A stretch of 64,000 nucleotides of DNA from Helicobacter rappini (GCF_900198625.1 NZ_FZPK01000003.1:1-64000), one strand, 5' to 3'; shown: positions 12,216 to 21,575, counted from the first letter of the stretch. The notes: a model not told the origin generated them from the sequence alone. A program made the numbers and translations.

Positions 12216-12423
12216 GCGTTTTCCCTTTTAATAAAGTATAGTGGTTGTAGTAGTGTGCTTGAATAATGTGAATAAAGTTTTTTATATTTGTTTTAAAGCG
12301 TTAATTAGGCACTTTTTGGCATTTGTATTTTGCTATTTTCATTCACATTTAATTCATTTTTAGGACACAAACAAAGTAAGAAGTATAACAAAAATATATT
12401 GGAATATGGCTTTATTTTCGTAG
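12216..12423. other. dnaA-dnaN intergenic region, candidate second part of oriC
   Basis: Two DnaA-box-like sequences occur here: TGTGAATAA at 12267-12275 (TTATTCACA on the other strand) and TCATTCACA at 12339-12347, which equals the core I know for H. pylori DnaA boxes. The rest is AT-rich. H. pylori has a bipartite origin flanking dnaA, so this could be the downstream sub-region. Confidence 0.5.
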
Positions 12424-13746
12424 TTATTGTGTATTTTGTTTGAGTTTTGATAAGAGATTTTGCACTTCTATTTTTAGTGCATTGTCTTTTTCCATTTCTT
12501 GTTTGATTGATTTTATTTGTTTGCTTACTGCACTATGGTCTTTTAGGTTTAGCTCTGTTGCAATATGGGGAAAAGTCGTATTGATTGCTTCTCTTGCGAT
12601 ATAGGCTACTATTTTTCTTGATCTTGCTATGATTTTTTTACCCCTTGTTTTTGTTTTTATTTCACTTGGTTTAATGTTATATTCTCTTGCTATAAGATTG
12701 ACTACATCATCAAAGTTTGTGGCTTTTTCCTCTATTTCTCTGTCTTTTAATATGTTTTTTACTATTTCAAGTGTTATTGGTATATTCATAATTGACATAT
12801 TGGCGTATATATCAATGATTGTTCCTTCTATTTCGCGTATATTATCATGGAGTTGTGTGGCGATAAAATTTATTATATTTGGTTCAAGCGTAATGTTATT
12901 TAACGCACATTTTTGCTTAATAATATTTATTTTCATATCGAGTTCTGGAGATTCTATCTTTGTCATCATACCCCCTGCAAAGCGGGATTTTAGCCTTTTT
13001 TCAAGTTTATCTATGAGTTTTGGGGCTTTGTCGCTTGTCATTACGATTTGTCCGCCTTCTTGGACTATGACATTAAAGGTATTGAAAAATTCTTCTTGGA
13101 ATTTATCTGTATTTGATAAAAACTGCACATCATCAATGAGTAAATAATCACATGAGCGAAATCTCTCTCTAAAATGTTGCATTGTGTTGTTTTGGATTCT
13201 ATGTCTGTATTCATTAAACATACTTTCTGCGGTTATATATACAATTTTTGCGTTTGGTGTTCTTTCATATACAGCATTGCAGATAGCATATAATAAATGC
13301 GTTTTTCCTAATCCTGTGTTGCCATAGATTAAGAGTGGATTCCATTTACCTTGATTTTTTGCTATTTCTTTTGCGGTTTCAAAGGCAAATTTATTACATT
13401 CGCCTACTATAAAGCTATTAAATGAGACATTTTTATTTATAAAAGTTTGATTATTTGTAGTTATGTATTTTTTATCCTTATTATTTTCTACGGGCGGTTT
13501 ATTGTGTTGATTTTTTGTTATAAATTCTATTTTGATTTCATCTATTGTTTTAACTTCTAGAATCTTTAGCATGAGTTTTGTGTATTTATTCTTCGCCCAG
13601 TTTGCTATGAAAATATTTGGGGCTATAAAGATGAGATGACTTGGCGTTGAGTTCATAGAATCAAAAGAGATTTTACTGATATATTGTTGATATTCATTTT
13701 CTGGTATTTCATGTTGGAGTCTTTGAAGTAGGTTTGTGTTATCCAT
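12424..13746 (-). CDS. dnaA: Chromosomal replication initiator DnaA
   Basis: A 440-residue AAA+ initiator that binds and melts the origin. N-terminal DnaB/HobA-interaction domain (about 1-80), a variable linker, then the AAA+ core with Walker A GNTGLGKTH and Walker B YLLIDDVQFL. The C-terminal helix-turn-helix carries the DnaA signature DHSAVSKQIK. The frame is open to a GTG at 13767, but ATG 13746 follows AAGGATAATT and gives the normal MDNTNLLQRL start, so I prefer it. Flanking non-coding DNA on both sides holds candidate DnaA boxes, suggesting autoregulation and origin function. Confidence 0.97.
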   Translation of the reverse strand: MDNTNLLQRLQHEIPENEYQQYISKISFDSMNSTPSHLIFIAPNIFIANWAKNKYTKLMLKILEVKTIDEIKIEFITKNQHNKPPVENNKDKKYITTNNQTFINKNVSFNSFIVGECNKFAFETAKEIAKNQGKWNPLLIYGNTGLGKTHLLYAICNAVYERTPNAKIVYITAESMFNEYRHRIQNNTMQHFRERFRSCDYLLIDDVQFLSNTDKFQEEFFNTFNVIVQEGGQIVMTSDKAPKLIDKLEKRLKSRFAGGMMTKIESPELDMKINIIKQKCALNNITLEPNIINFIATQLHDNIREIEGTIIDIYANMSIMNIPITLEIVKNILKDREIEEKATNFDDVVNLIAREYNIKPSEIKTKTRGKKIIARSRKIVAYIAREAINTTFPHIATELNLKDHSAVSKQIKSIKQEMEKDNALKIEVQNLLSKLKQNTQ

Positions 13747-13760
13747 AATTATCCTTAGTA

Positions 13761-13900
13761 TATTCACTTTTTGTTTTCGTAGTATAGTATAAAAATAGTG
13801 AATTAAGCTTATAATTATATATTATACATGAATATTAAGTGAATATTAAGTGAAATAGACATGAATATAATGTGAATTAGAGTTTATTGGTTTCTATATC
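13761..13900. other. Candidate oriC (upstream of dnaA) with DnaA-box cluster
   Basis: This very AT-rich DNA just upstream of dnaA contains TATTCACTT (13761-13769), AGTGAATTA (13797-13805), AGTGAATAT (13838-13846), AGTGAAATA (13849-13857) and TGTGAATTA (13871-13879). They share a GTGAAT/ATTCAC core and the TTATTCACA-like boxes of this class. GAATATTAAGT is directly repeated. The site matches the usual epsilonproteobacterial origin beside dnaA. Confidence 0.6.
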
Positions 13901-14089
13901 ATTTCAATTGTAATATTTTGCTAGGACCATCTTTTATTTCAACTTAGAATATATGAATCAACTTGACAATGAAAAAAATGTCGGTTAAAATTTTGGGTAA
14001 GAATTTAGAAACTTGTAGAGTGTAGCGAAATATCTAGTATAGAATCTATATTTTATAGCTATATAGTTAAGTATATGTAAGAAGTGGAT

Positions 14090-14752
14090 ATGAAAAAACT
14101 AAAATGGCTCAATGTATCTTGTGTATTTAATAAGATTAAACATTCCCTATGTGCTTTTAAAGTAAAACCTCTTTATTCCTATGTGAAAAAAGCTCTAAAC
14201 CATAAATTCACATTTAGCTTATCATGTCGCAATGCACCAGATTCTAATAAAACCTTGACAGATACAAAGCTAATATGGAATCTAGATCCTAAAAAGCTAC
14301 ATAAAATCATACGATACAGCACAGGTTTTAGCATGATGGAGCTTTTATTTGTGCTTGTGATAATCGGCATATTAGCAAGTCTTGCATTACCACGCATAAG
14401 CTTTTCTCGCAATAATGCCCTAAGTGTTGCTATCCAAAGCGATATACAAACCATTATTTCAAGCACACAAGAATATGCGATTACAAATGAGTTTATGCCA
14501 CAAAATGCTAATCCACAATGGCTTGTTAGCTACCTGCGTTTATCGCCACAGAGATGGGTTGTCAGTGGAGATTCTCTAAAACTTGCTAAAAATGGTGTGC
14601 CAGATTCTCAAAATGACTGCCTTAGCATTCGCTTTAACCAAACAACTGCTTTAGAGATTCTATTTAACAGATCTCAAAACTCTAATTTATGTCAGAATCT
14701 TTTGAAAAATTATGCAAGTGATATTATCATTCCCCTGCATATTACGCCTTAA
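14090..14752 (+). CDS. Type IV prepilin-like protein with long N-terminal extension
   Basis: A 220-residue protein containing a full class III prepilin signature, GFSMMELLFVLVIIGILASLALP, with Gly then Phe at the peptidase site and Glu at +5, followed by a typical pseudopilin C-terminal domain. Unusually, about 80 residues precede the cleavage site, where prepilin leaders normally have 5-30. The extension includes DSNKTLTD, encoded by the AGATTCTA word frequent in this genome. The ATG at 14090 follows GTAAGAAG; a GTG at 14084 is an alternative. It stands alone, 340 bp from dnaA. It probably belongs with the pilin-like and PilT-like genes at 43842-46012. Confidence 0.75.
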   Translation: MKKLKWLNVSCVFNKIKHSLCAFKVKPLYSYVKKALNHKFTFSLSCRNAPDSNKTLTDTKLIWNLDPKKLHKIIRYSTGFSMMELLFVLVIIGILASLALPRISFSRNNALSVAIQSDIQTIISSTQEYAITNEFMPQNANPQWLVSYLRLSPQRWVVSGDSLKLAKNGVPDSQNDCLSIRFNQTTALEILFNRSQNSNLCQNLLKNYASDIIIPLHITP

Positions 14753-14783
14753 AGATTATTAGATTCCCACTACATTTTACTGC

Positions 14784-14789
14784 TATAAT
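14784..14789 (+). promoter_or_regulatory. Putative -10 box (TGCTATAAT) of the radical SAM gene
   Basis: A perfect TATAAT with a TGC extension lies 24 bases before the ATG at 14813. AAAAGGATAT supplies the ribosome binding site. Confidence 0.5.
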
Positions 14790-14812
14790 GATAAAAATAT
14801 AAAAGGATATAC

Positions 14813-15727
14813 ATGCAAATTGTCTTTGGACCTATTCTATCAAGACGCTTTGGTGTGAGTTTGGGTATAGATTTAAGCCCCTATACAAAGCAATGCAATT
14901 TTGACTGCGTATATTGTGAGCTTGAGGCAAAAAAGCCAATGGATACACAAACACAAATCGCACCGCTAGAGGTTATCTTAGAATCTATTCAGCATGCTTT
15001 GAGAACACACACCGATATTGATGTGCTAACCTTTACTGCGAATGGAGAGCCAACTCTTTATCCACACCTAGAAAAACTCATATTGCAAGTAAAAGAATTA
15101 TTAAAAGAATATCCAAACATTAAAACCCTTATACTAAGCAATGGCTCTCGTTTCCACGCACAAAAAAATGCACTCAATCACTTTGATATTGTTAAATTTT
15201 CGCTTGATTCTGTGGTTACAAAGAATTTTAAACGCGTGGATAAGCCAAGTAAAACGCTTGATTTAGCTACAATTAAACAAGGCATTAAAGACTTTTCTAA
15301 GCAATATGGCGGTGAGTTAGTCGCTGAAGTATTGATTGTAGCAAACATGAATGATGATATGGAATCTAATAAGGAGAATGCCGCATTTTTGCGTGAAGTG
15401 GATATTAAACGCGTGGATATTTCAACCATTGATCGACCAAGCTCCCATAGAGTATATCCTGTGAGTAATGAAAAGTTATATGAGTTAAGCACATTGTATG
15501 AAGGGCTAAATGTATGTGTTGTTACGCGTAAAAATGATGCGATAAATGTTACACAACAAGACCTTAGCGAAACAGAGATTCTAGAACTATTAAAAAGGCG
15601 ACCTTTAACGCATGTAGATTGTGAAATTTTACTCACAAAAGAGAGTGTAAATCGACTTGAAAATATGTGTGCGATAGGACAAATAAAGATAAAAAATATT
15701 GCTGGTGTGTCGTTTTATTGCGTGTAG
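14813..15727 (+). CDS. Radical SAM protein (HP0117-like)
   Basis: A 304-residue radical S-adenosylmethionine enzyme. The 4Fe-4S binding motif CNFDCVYC (CX3CX2C) is near residue 28, followed by the SAM-binding pattern LTFTANGEPTLYP. The C-terminal part resembles a small winged-helix region (ILELLKRRPLTHVDCEILL). It resembles an uncharacterised radical SAM family conserved in Helicobacter and Campylobacter. The substrate is unknown. It ends about 180 bp before purM and is probably its own transcript. Confidence 0.85.
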   Translation: MQIVFGPILSRRFGVSLGIDLSPYTKQCNFDCVYCELEAKKPMDTQTQIAPLEVILESIQHALRTHTDIDVLTFTANGEPTLYPHLEKLILQVKELLKEYPNIKTLILSNGSRFHAQKNALNHFDIVKFSLDSVVTKNFKRVDKPSKTLDLATIKQGIKDFSKQYGGELVAEVLIVANMNDDMESNKENAAFLREVDIKRVDISTIDRPSSHRVYPVSNEKLYELSTLYEGLNVCVVTRKNDAINVTQQDLSETEILELLKRRPLTHVDCEILLTKESVNRLENMCAIGQIKIKNIAGVSFYCV

Positions 15728-15904
15728 TTTCTCTTGTGCCTAGCAGATATGGTATGTATGCTGAAGTAGATAGACTTTTGTGCGTGTTTTTTACACAAAT
15801 AAAATTAATGCTATTACAATATACTTTGATTTTTTTATGTTTTAAAGCATATTTTGAGTGATTTTTTGTTACAATTCCTGCGATTAAAGACTGATGAGGA
15901 AAAT

Positions 15905-16897
15905 ATGGAAACACTGCAATATAAAGACTTTGGTGTGGATATAGACGAGGGCAATAGCTTCGTCCAAGCATTAAAACCACTTGTAAAAGAAACTTTTAAT
16001 CCGCTTGTTTTAGGCGGTTTGGGTGGCTTTTCTGGTTGCTTTGCCATGCCGACAGGTTACAAAAATCCTATATTATGTGCGGCGACTGATGGCGTTGGCT
16101 CAAAGCTTAGTCTAGCCCTTAGTCATAATAAGCTAGATAATATAGGCATTGATTTGGTTGCTATGTGTGTGAATGATCTTATTTGTGATTTTGCTGTGCC
16201 TATGTTTTTTCTTGATTATTATGCTACGCATAAGCTTGTGAGTGAAGATGCCTTGCGTATTGTGCGTGGTGTTGCAGAGGGTTGCAAACAGGCAAAATGT
16301 GCCTTAATAGGCGGTGAAACTGCAGAAATGCCAAGCGTATATGCAAAGGGTGATTTTGACCTAGCGGGTTTTGCAGTAGGCATTGCAGAAAGAGATGATA
16401 TACAAAAGCGTTCAAGCATAGCAGAAGGTGATGTGATACTCGGCTTAAAAAGCAGTGGATTTCATAGCAATGGATTCTCTCTTGTGAGGGGCATTATCGA
16501 TACAAAAAAGATTAATGTAGAGATGGATTTTTTAGGAAAAACACTCATAGATTCTATACTAGAGCCTACTCGAATCTATGTAGAACCATTTTTGCAACAT
16601 AAAGATTCTATAAAAGGACTAGCCCATATCACAGGCGGGGGTATTAAAGAGAATCTTATCCGCATTTTGCCAGAAAATACACAGGCTATTATTAGTGAAA
16701 GTGCCATAGAGATTCCAGAAATTTATCAGTTTTTCCTGCCCTATGTTGATAAAGAAGAGGCATGGCGTGTATTTAATATGGGCGTTGGCATGGTAGTTAT
16801 CGTGCCAAAAGAAAACGCACAAAAGTTAGCACAAAGTATGCAAGCTAGTGTCATTGGACATATACAGACAGGGCAAAAGCAAGTTATCATAAAGTAG
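15905..16897 (+). CDS. purM: Phosphoribosylformylglycinamidine cyclo-ligase (AIR synthetase)
   Basis: About 330 residues; ATP-dependent ring closure of FGAM to AIR, step five of de novo purine synthesis. Family motifs seen: ATDGVGSKL, CVNDLI near residues 75-100, GGETAEMP, and GLKSSGFHSNGFSLVR in the C-terminal half. The frame is open to 15854, but the ATG at 15905 follows GATGAGGAAA and gives the usual N-terminus, so the first 17 codons are left out. An SH3-domain protein gene begins 5 bases after its stop and is probably co-transcribed. Confidence 0.95.
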   Translation: METLQYKDFGVDIDEGNSFVQALKPLVKETFNPLVLGGLGGFSGCFAMPTGYKNPILCAATDGVGSKLSLALSHNKLDNIGIDLVAMCVNDLICDFAVPMFFLDYYATHKLVSEDALRIVRGVAEGCKQAKCALIGGETAEMPSVYAKGDFDLAGFAVGIAERDDIQKRSSIAEGDVILGLKSSGFHSNGFSLVRGIIDTKKINVEMDFLGKTLIDSILEPTRIYVEPFLQHKDSIKGLAHITGGGIKENLIRILPENTQAIISESAIEIPEIYQFFLPYVDKEEAWRVFNMGVGMVVIVPKENAQKLAQSMQASVIGHIQTGQKQVIIK

Positions 16898-16902
16898 ATT
16901 CT

Positions 16903-17634
16903 ATGAAACTAAAATTCTATGCGAAATTATATGCTTTACCACTTGGTATTATATGTGCATGTTTTTTAGTATATTATTTTGTTTTTGATTCTCTCACTCA
17001 ATATCAGCAACGCGTAGTTACTATTACCCAAGTAGAAAATCCACAAAACAATGATGAAATTGATGAAAAAGTGCGTATGAAAGAAGAGCTAGAAAAAATC
17101 AAGCAAAGCTCAAATGTCGATTTTATCCACAATACTCTATCGGAAAATCTAAATCGCATTAGCACCTATGCAAACATAGAGTTTGAAGACACAAAAGCAA
17201 TCGCACAGACAGAACCAAAACAAAAGCCAAGTAACCCACAAAATCGCAGCACAATAGAAGTGAATAAAATTGATAATGTAGATTATGTCCCATATAGACA
17301 GATTCACACGCATGAGTTACCAAACGCATTTTCAGCAAATCTAAACTCCCCAACAAACATTAAACTCTACAATACCAACAATCCCTATGATGTGAAAAGC
17401 ATACAAATCGCACAAAAGAATAAAAAACAATGGGCGACCCCAACCACAAAACAAGCAAAAATCTACCACTTACCAAACACGCAATCAAAGATAATCGCCA
17501 TTAATAAAGATGGTATCAAAATGCAGGTTATAGACACCAAAAAATCATGGGCTCATGTCCGCTATGCCATCAATAAAGAAACTTTTATAGACGGCTATAT
17601 CCCTTTACAAAATATACGATTTGTTAATAAATAA
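16903..17634 (+). CDS. Membrane-anchored protein with C-terminal SH3-like domain
   Basis: 243 residues. One N-terminal membrane helix (about 6-30, LPLGIICACFLVYYFVF), then a charged, low-complexity periplasmic linker. A C-terminal bacterial SH3-like module follows (about 185-243), with the pattern AKIYHLPNTQSKII, SWAHVRY and GYIPLQNIRFV. Such modules often bind cell wall. It follows purM by 5 bases with no terminator between them. I do not recognise a named gene. Confidence 0.7.
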   Translation: MKLKFYAKLYALPLGIICACFLVYYFVFDSLTQYQQRVVTITQVENPQNNDEIDEKVRMKEELEKIKQSSNVDFIHNTLSENLNRISTYANIEFEDTKAIAQTEPKQKPSNPQNRSTIEVNKIDNVDYVPYRQIHTHELPNAFSANLNSPTNIKLYNTNNPYDVKSIQIAQKNKKQWATPTTKQAKIYHLPNTQSKIIAINKDGIKMQVIDTKKSWAHVRYAINKETFIDGYIPLQNIRFVNK

Positions 17635-17813
17635 TACAATCTTAGTTCGGTAGGCTGTGAGAATCTAAAATATAAGAAAAAGTCCTTTAATTGATAGTGC
17701 ATAGCTTTGTTGTATGAGTGTCAAAGAGACAACGCAACTAAATGAGATTCTAACTTCTCATATTTGTAAAATATTTATTCAACAGAAAACATCCTAAAAC
17801 ATCGAAATTTTGC

Positions 17814-17819
17814 TATAAT
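17814..17819 (+). promoter_or_regulatory. Putative -10 box (TGCTATAAT) of the PepSY gene
   Basis: TATAAT with a TGC extension lies about 70 bases upstream of the TTG start at 17886. The rest of 17635-17885 shows nothing recognisable. Confidence 0.4.
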
Positions 17820-17885
17820 TAAAATTAGATTTCATTCTTATTATTTTATTTATAATGTTAAGTAATTTTATATAAAAGGATTCAC

Positions 17886-18431
17886 TTGTTTAAGAAAAAG
17901 CAAATTTGGATGAAAGTGCATTTGTATCTTAGTCTATTTTTTCTTCCAGCAGCGCTCATTTATGCAATAACGGGTTCTCTTTATCTCTTTGATATTAAAG
18001 AAGAGGCAGGGGCTACTATCCATGAGATTCAAATAGAATCTTTGCCTAAAGGAAAAGAGCAAGACACAATGCTGCAGATTCTAAAGGACAATAATCTAAA
18101 GATTCCAAGCGATACAACTTTAAAAATGGTGCGTGGGAATCCTAGCATGGGGTCGATACGATATAGCGTTATGGTGATAAAAGAGAGAGATGGCACGATG
18201 AAATTACGGGCGGTTGAGCGTGGATTCTACGGGATTTTGCTGCTTATGCATAAGGGCAAAGGTGGATTTTATTTTGATATTATAGCTATTAGCTTTTCTG
18301 TATCTTTGTTTTTATTTTATTTTAGCGGACTTATTATCACTGCATTTTGTAAGCATAAAAGGGGTGCTGCTTTACTTGCCTTTTTCTGTGGGCTTTGTGT
18401 TACGGGGCTTATGATATTTTTAAGTATATAG
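17886..18431 (+). CDS. PepSY-associated TM helix protein
   Basis: 181 residues. The N-terminus MKVHLYLSLFFLPAALIYAITGSLYLF is the typical first membrane helix of PepSY-TM proteins (H-x-W/L helix, then ITG). A periplasmic loop follows, then two C-terminal helices (about 135-155 and 160-180). The start codon is TTG at 17886, with AAAAGGA five bases upstream, and no ATG is nearby. Some PepSY-TM relatives are iron-siderophore reductases, but this short form gives no direct clue to function. It ends two bases before the convergent gene at 18434. Confidence 0.7.
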   Translation: MFKKKQIWMKVHLYLSLFFLPAALIYAITGSLYLFDIKEEAGATIHEIQIESLPKGKEQDTMLQILKDNNLKIPSDTTLKMVRGNPSMGSIRYSVMVIKERDGTMKLRAVERGFYGILLLMHKGKGGFYFDIIAISFSVSLFLFYFSGLIITAFCKHKRGAALLAFFCGLCVTGLMIFLSI

Positions 18432-18433
18432 TT

Positions 18434-19015
18434 TTATCTGTTAAGAGTTGCTATAAAATCATGCAGTTTTGTTTTTACAAGCGTATGATTTTCTATAAAC
18501 TCATTATGTGCATTTTTGCCGACAAAGTTACTCACGCAAAAGATTCCAATACATGGAATCTGAAAATATTGTGCGACTTTTAAAACGCTGAAAAATTCCA
18601 TATTCTCAAGCGTAATATTTGCATGACTCATCATCGCATTATATTTATTTGTGTTTGTGATATAGTTACTTGAATTTACAATAACTTGCGGTAATTTCTG
18701 AATCTTATCATGTAGATTCTGTATAAATGTTTCATGTGAAACATTATCTTTAAGTTCAAGTTTTACGCTATTATCAATCGGCGTATAAGAATGATTATCT
18801 AAAAAACTAAGCTCAATCTGCGTAGCACTATAACTATACGCCATATCACCTATACGCAAACTTTCATCATAGCACCCTGCACTACCTATAAATACAAGCT
18901 CTTTTGGTGCATACTGCAAACAAATCTTTGTGAGCCCTATTGCACTAGACACTAAACCCATACCAATACTTTTTGCAAAGACAAACTGCTCACACTCACC
19001 CGCACAAATATACAT
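18434..19015 (-). CDS. Phosphorylase-family protein (PNP/MTAN-like)
   Basis: 193 residues of the purine nucleoside phosphorylase/nucleosidase fold. The early IGMGLVSSAIG and VFIGSAGCYDESLRIGD motifs correspond to the family's substrate-binding GxxG region. NITLENMEFFSVLKVAQYFQIP corresponds to the E-M-E ribose-binding motif, followed by GIFCVSNFVG. It is shorter than typical MTAN (about 230). Whether it is a nucleosidase or a phosphorylase, and its base specificity, cannot be told. It converges on the PepSY gene with no room for a separate terminator. Confidence 0.7.
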   Translation of the reverse strand: MYICAGECEQFVFAKSIGMGLVSSAIGLTKICLQYAPKELVFIGSAGCYDESLRIGDMAYSYSATQIELSFLDNHSYTPIDNSVKLELKDNVSHETFIQNLHDKIQKLPQVIVNSSNYITNTNKYNAMMSHANITLENMEFFSVLKVAQYFQIPCIGIFCVSNFVGKNAHNEFIENHTLVKTKLHDFIATLNR

Positions 19016-19049
19016 TATACCACCTTAAGATTCTAAAATATTGTTAAAA

Positions 19050-19074
19050 TGCACCCTAAACCCTGCACGCACCC
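19050..19074 (-). repeat. Copy of the GGGTGGGTGCAGGGTTTAGGGTGCA repeat family
   Basis: On the plus strand it reads TGCACCCTAAACCCTGCACG followed by CACCC; its complement matches pieces at 8115-8142, 48757-48781, 48869-48896 and partly 52109-52131. It is intergenic here, between the phosphorylase-family gene and the DUF2156 gene. Confidence 0.6.
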
Positions 19075-19127
19075 ATAAAGATTAAGATTTTAAAATGTTT
19101 GGTATTAATAAACTCACAATTTCAAAT

Positions 19128-20024
19128 CTATACAATACTCACTTCGTATTTTTCTAAAATAAATTCTGGATTATACGATAGCTTTGCCTTACGCAAACCC
19201 TCTATACCTAAATCTTCTTCACGATTTACATATAAAATATCACTAAAGCAATGGGATAAAAGCTGTTGATTAATCGCTTGATACGCCCCGCGATAGTTAA
19301 TGTCCGCCTTTTCTATATGGATAATACAAAGATTTTTTGAGATAACTTCACCAAAGCTAAAGGCAATCACTTCGCCATTAAATCGCAAAAGTCCGCCTAA
19401 AAATCCCAAATCCGCATAGTTTTCAAACACGCTTATAATGCCTTTTGACTCATTTTGTAGCCCTATATCATTTCCTGCGTTATCCCATTTTCTCCATACA
19501 TGTAAGAGTTCGCTAAGATTATTCTCACTAATAGATTCAAAGCTAAAGCCTTTATACTCATCAAAGAATCTATTGAGATGGTTTTTCTTTTTATGATATT
19601 TGCGTCCGGTAAGCTCGATTAAATCCTGTGTTTTATAGATATAATCGCTTCTATCACGATTCAAAATAGGCGTTATACTATCGCCAAATACTTCGTGTAA
19701 TAAGTCTAGATTCTGTTTTTCTATTGAATGGAATATAAGATTCTGTCCTTTTTGTTTATAGTGATTATGAAGTGAGATTAAAGCTTTCTTTTTATCCCCG
19801 CTACCGATAGGGAAAAAGCAAAATGGTGCTTCATTTGTATAAGTTGTTTCTATAATAAGACAATCATGCAAAATACAAAATGCTATCTTTCTAGCTAAAC
19901 GCCAGATAAAAAGATTCCCAAAAGAAATATCAGAAATCATAAACTCTTCTTGTTGTAGATATGTATTAATTATTTCCCTATCTTGCAGTGTAATGTCTTT
20001 AAATATAATGGCTTGCTGTTCCAT
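19128..20024 (-). CDS. DUF2156 (GNAT-fold, MprF-C-like) protein
   Basis: 298 residues with the DUF2156 pattern: N-terminal FKDITLQDREIINTYL, mid-region LIELTGRKYHKKKNHLNRF and C-terminal INYRGAYQAINQQL with EEDLGIEGLRKAKLSY. The same two-GNAT fold forms the lysyltransferase part of MprF, which aminoacylates phosphatidylglycerol. This cytosolic stand-alone form has no membrane segment, so its substrate is open. It is transcribed divergently from hisD, with 127 bp between them. Confidence 0.75.
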   Translation of the reverse strand: MEQQAIIFKDITLQDREIINTYLQQEEFMISDISFGNLFIWRLARKIAFCILHDCLIIETTYTNEAPFCFFPIGSGDKKKALISLHNHYKQKGQNLIFHSIEKQNLDLLHEVFGDSITPILNRDRSDYIYKTQDLIELTGRKYHKKKNHLNRFFDEYKGFSFESISENNLSELLHVWRKWDNAGNDIGLQNESKGIISVFENYADLGFLGGLLRFNGEVIAFSFGEVISKNLCIIHIEKADINYRGAYQAINQQLLSHCFSDILYVNREEDLGIEGLRKAKLSYNPEFILEKYEVSIV

Positions 20025-20118
20025 GCGTTAGTGCCTTTTTTGTAACAAAGTAAAAGTAAGATTCTATCAAAGTTTCGCTAAGATTATTACAAAAAAGCCG
20101 ACTTTATAGTTTGTTTGC

Positions 20119-20124
20119 TATAAT
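20119..20124 (+). promoter_or_regulatory. Putative -10 box (TGCTATAAT) of hisD
   Basis: TATAAT with a TGC extension lies 27 bases before the hisD ATG, in the divergent hisD/DUF2156 spacer. Confidence 0.5.
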
Positions 20125-20151
20125 GAAAAAACTATCACTAAGGATTCTAAA

Positions 20152-21510
20152 ATGATTAAGATATTAAATATACACGACAAGGATTTTGAGACGGAGTTTA
20201 ACACTCTTTTAGCGCGTGCAAATACAGATATGGATAGCATTATCCCTGAAGTGTTAAAAACGCTGCAAGATATTAAGCAAAGGGGTGAAGATGCCCTGCT
20301 AGATATTGTGAGAAAATATGACTCTTGGAATCCACAGACTTTTAATGATCTAAAAATCGCAGAAGAAGATACCTTTAATGCGTATAAAAATCTAGATTCT
20401 AAAACCAAAGACGCATTGCAAATAGCACACGATAGAATCTATACATTCCACGCGAAAAATGCCCCAAAAGGCTTTATCTATCATGATGAATACGCAAATA
20501 TGCTAGGGCAAAATATTATGCCCATTCAGCGTGCTGGTATCTATATCCCCGGTGGTAAAGCCTTTTATCCAAGCTCACTTTTAATGAATGCAATCCCCGC
20601 AAAAGTCGCCGGTGTGAAAGAAATCATTATGGCAAGTCCAACACCCAATAATCATATAAATGAATTAGTGCTTGCAGCGATGTATCTTTGCGGTATTAAA
20701 GAGGGGTATAAAATCGGGGGGATTGGTGCTATTGGTATGTTTGCCTATGGTTTTGGCGAGACTAAATGGAGTAAAGATTCTCTTTTTTCACATACAAAGA
20801 CTACGCAAAAAGGCTTTAAAAAAGTAGATGTTATCACTGGACCGGGAAATATCTATGTCGCCACTGCAAAAAAGCTTGTGTTTGGAGAAGTAAATATTGA
20901 CATGATAGCAGGTCCTAGCGAGATTGGAATCATCGCAGATTCTCATGCTAATAGCGATTATTTAGCAATAGATATGCTATCACAAGCAGAGCATGATTCT
21001 ATGGCAAGTGCGATATTAATCACAGATAATAAAGACTTAGCTAAAGAAGTCGCACAAAAGATTGATACAAAGCTAACTCATCTAATGCGTAAAGACATAG
21101 CACAAAAAAGCATACAAGAAAGGGGGGCAATCATCATTGTAGAGAATCTCAAACAAGCCGCAATGCTAATGAATGCCATAGCCCCCGAACATTTAGAGAT
21201 TGTAACGCAAGAGCCTTTCTCACTCTTGGGTGAGATTAAAGCGGCTGGTGCGGTATTCTTAGGGCATTATACACCAGAGGCAATCGGCGATTATCTAGCA
21301 GGACCAAATCACACATTGCCAACAGGCGGTAGTGCGAGATTTTTCTCACCACTTGGGGTAGAGCATTTCTGCACGCGTAGTTCTCTTATCTCTTTTTCAA
21401 AACAAGGTATTAAAAATCTAGCGAATCCTTGTGCTATCTTAGCTGAAACTGAAGGACTTGAAGCTCACAAACTCTCTGTTATATCGCGTTTGGATTCTAT
21501 GAAAGATTAA
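20152..21510 (+). CDS. hisD: Histidinol dehydrogenase
   Basis: 452 residues; NAD-dependent oxidation of L-histidinol to L-histidine, the last two steps of histidine synthesis. Motifs seen: PIQRAGIYIPGGKAFYPSSLLMNAIPAKVAG, then VDVITGPGNIYVATAKKLVFGEV, AGPSEIGI, the zinc-site region LSQAEHD, APEHLEI and GPNHTLPTGG. The order and length are normal. No other his gene is adjacent, so hisD is detached from any histidine operon here. Confidence 0.97.
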   Translation: MIKILNIHDKDFETEFNTLLARANTDMDSIIPEVLKTLQDIKQRGEDALLDIVRKYDSWNPQTFNDLKIAEEDTFNAYKNLDSKTKDALQIAHDRIYTFHAKNAPKGFIYHDEYANMLGQNIMPIQRAGIYIPGGKAFYPSSLLMNAIPAKVAGVKEIIMASPTPNNHINELVLAAMYLCGIKEGYKIGGIGAIGMFAYGFGETKWSKDSLFSHTKTTQKGFKKVDVITGPGNIYVATAKKLVFGEVNIDMIAGPSEIGIIADSHANSDYLAIDMLSQAEHDSMASAILITDNKDLAKEVAQKIDTKLTHLMRKDIAQKSIQERGAIIIVENLKQAAMLMNAIAPEHLEIVTQEPFSLLGEIKAAGAVFLGHYTPEAIGDYLAGPNHTLPTGGSARFFSPLGVEHFCTRSSLISFSKQGIKNLANPCAILAETEGLEAHKLSVISRLDSMKD

Positions 21511-21575
21511 ATTATGGAATCTAAGTTGTTGAGTGGATAAAGGATTTTTAATACATATAACATATTATTTTAATG

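Noticed and set aside
12629-13147. 172-codon rightward frame inside dnaA
   Set aside because: Antisense shadow of the conserved AAA+ region; hydrophobic composition comes from AT-rich complement.
15178-15636. 152-codon leftward frame inside the radical SAM gene
   Set aside because: Shadow frame; the sense frame has the Cys motif and conserved C-terminus.
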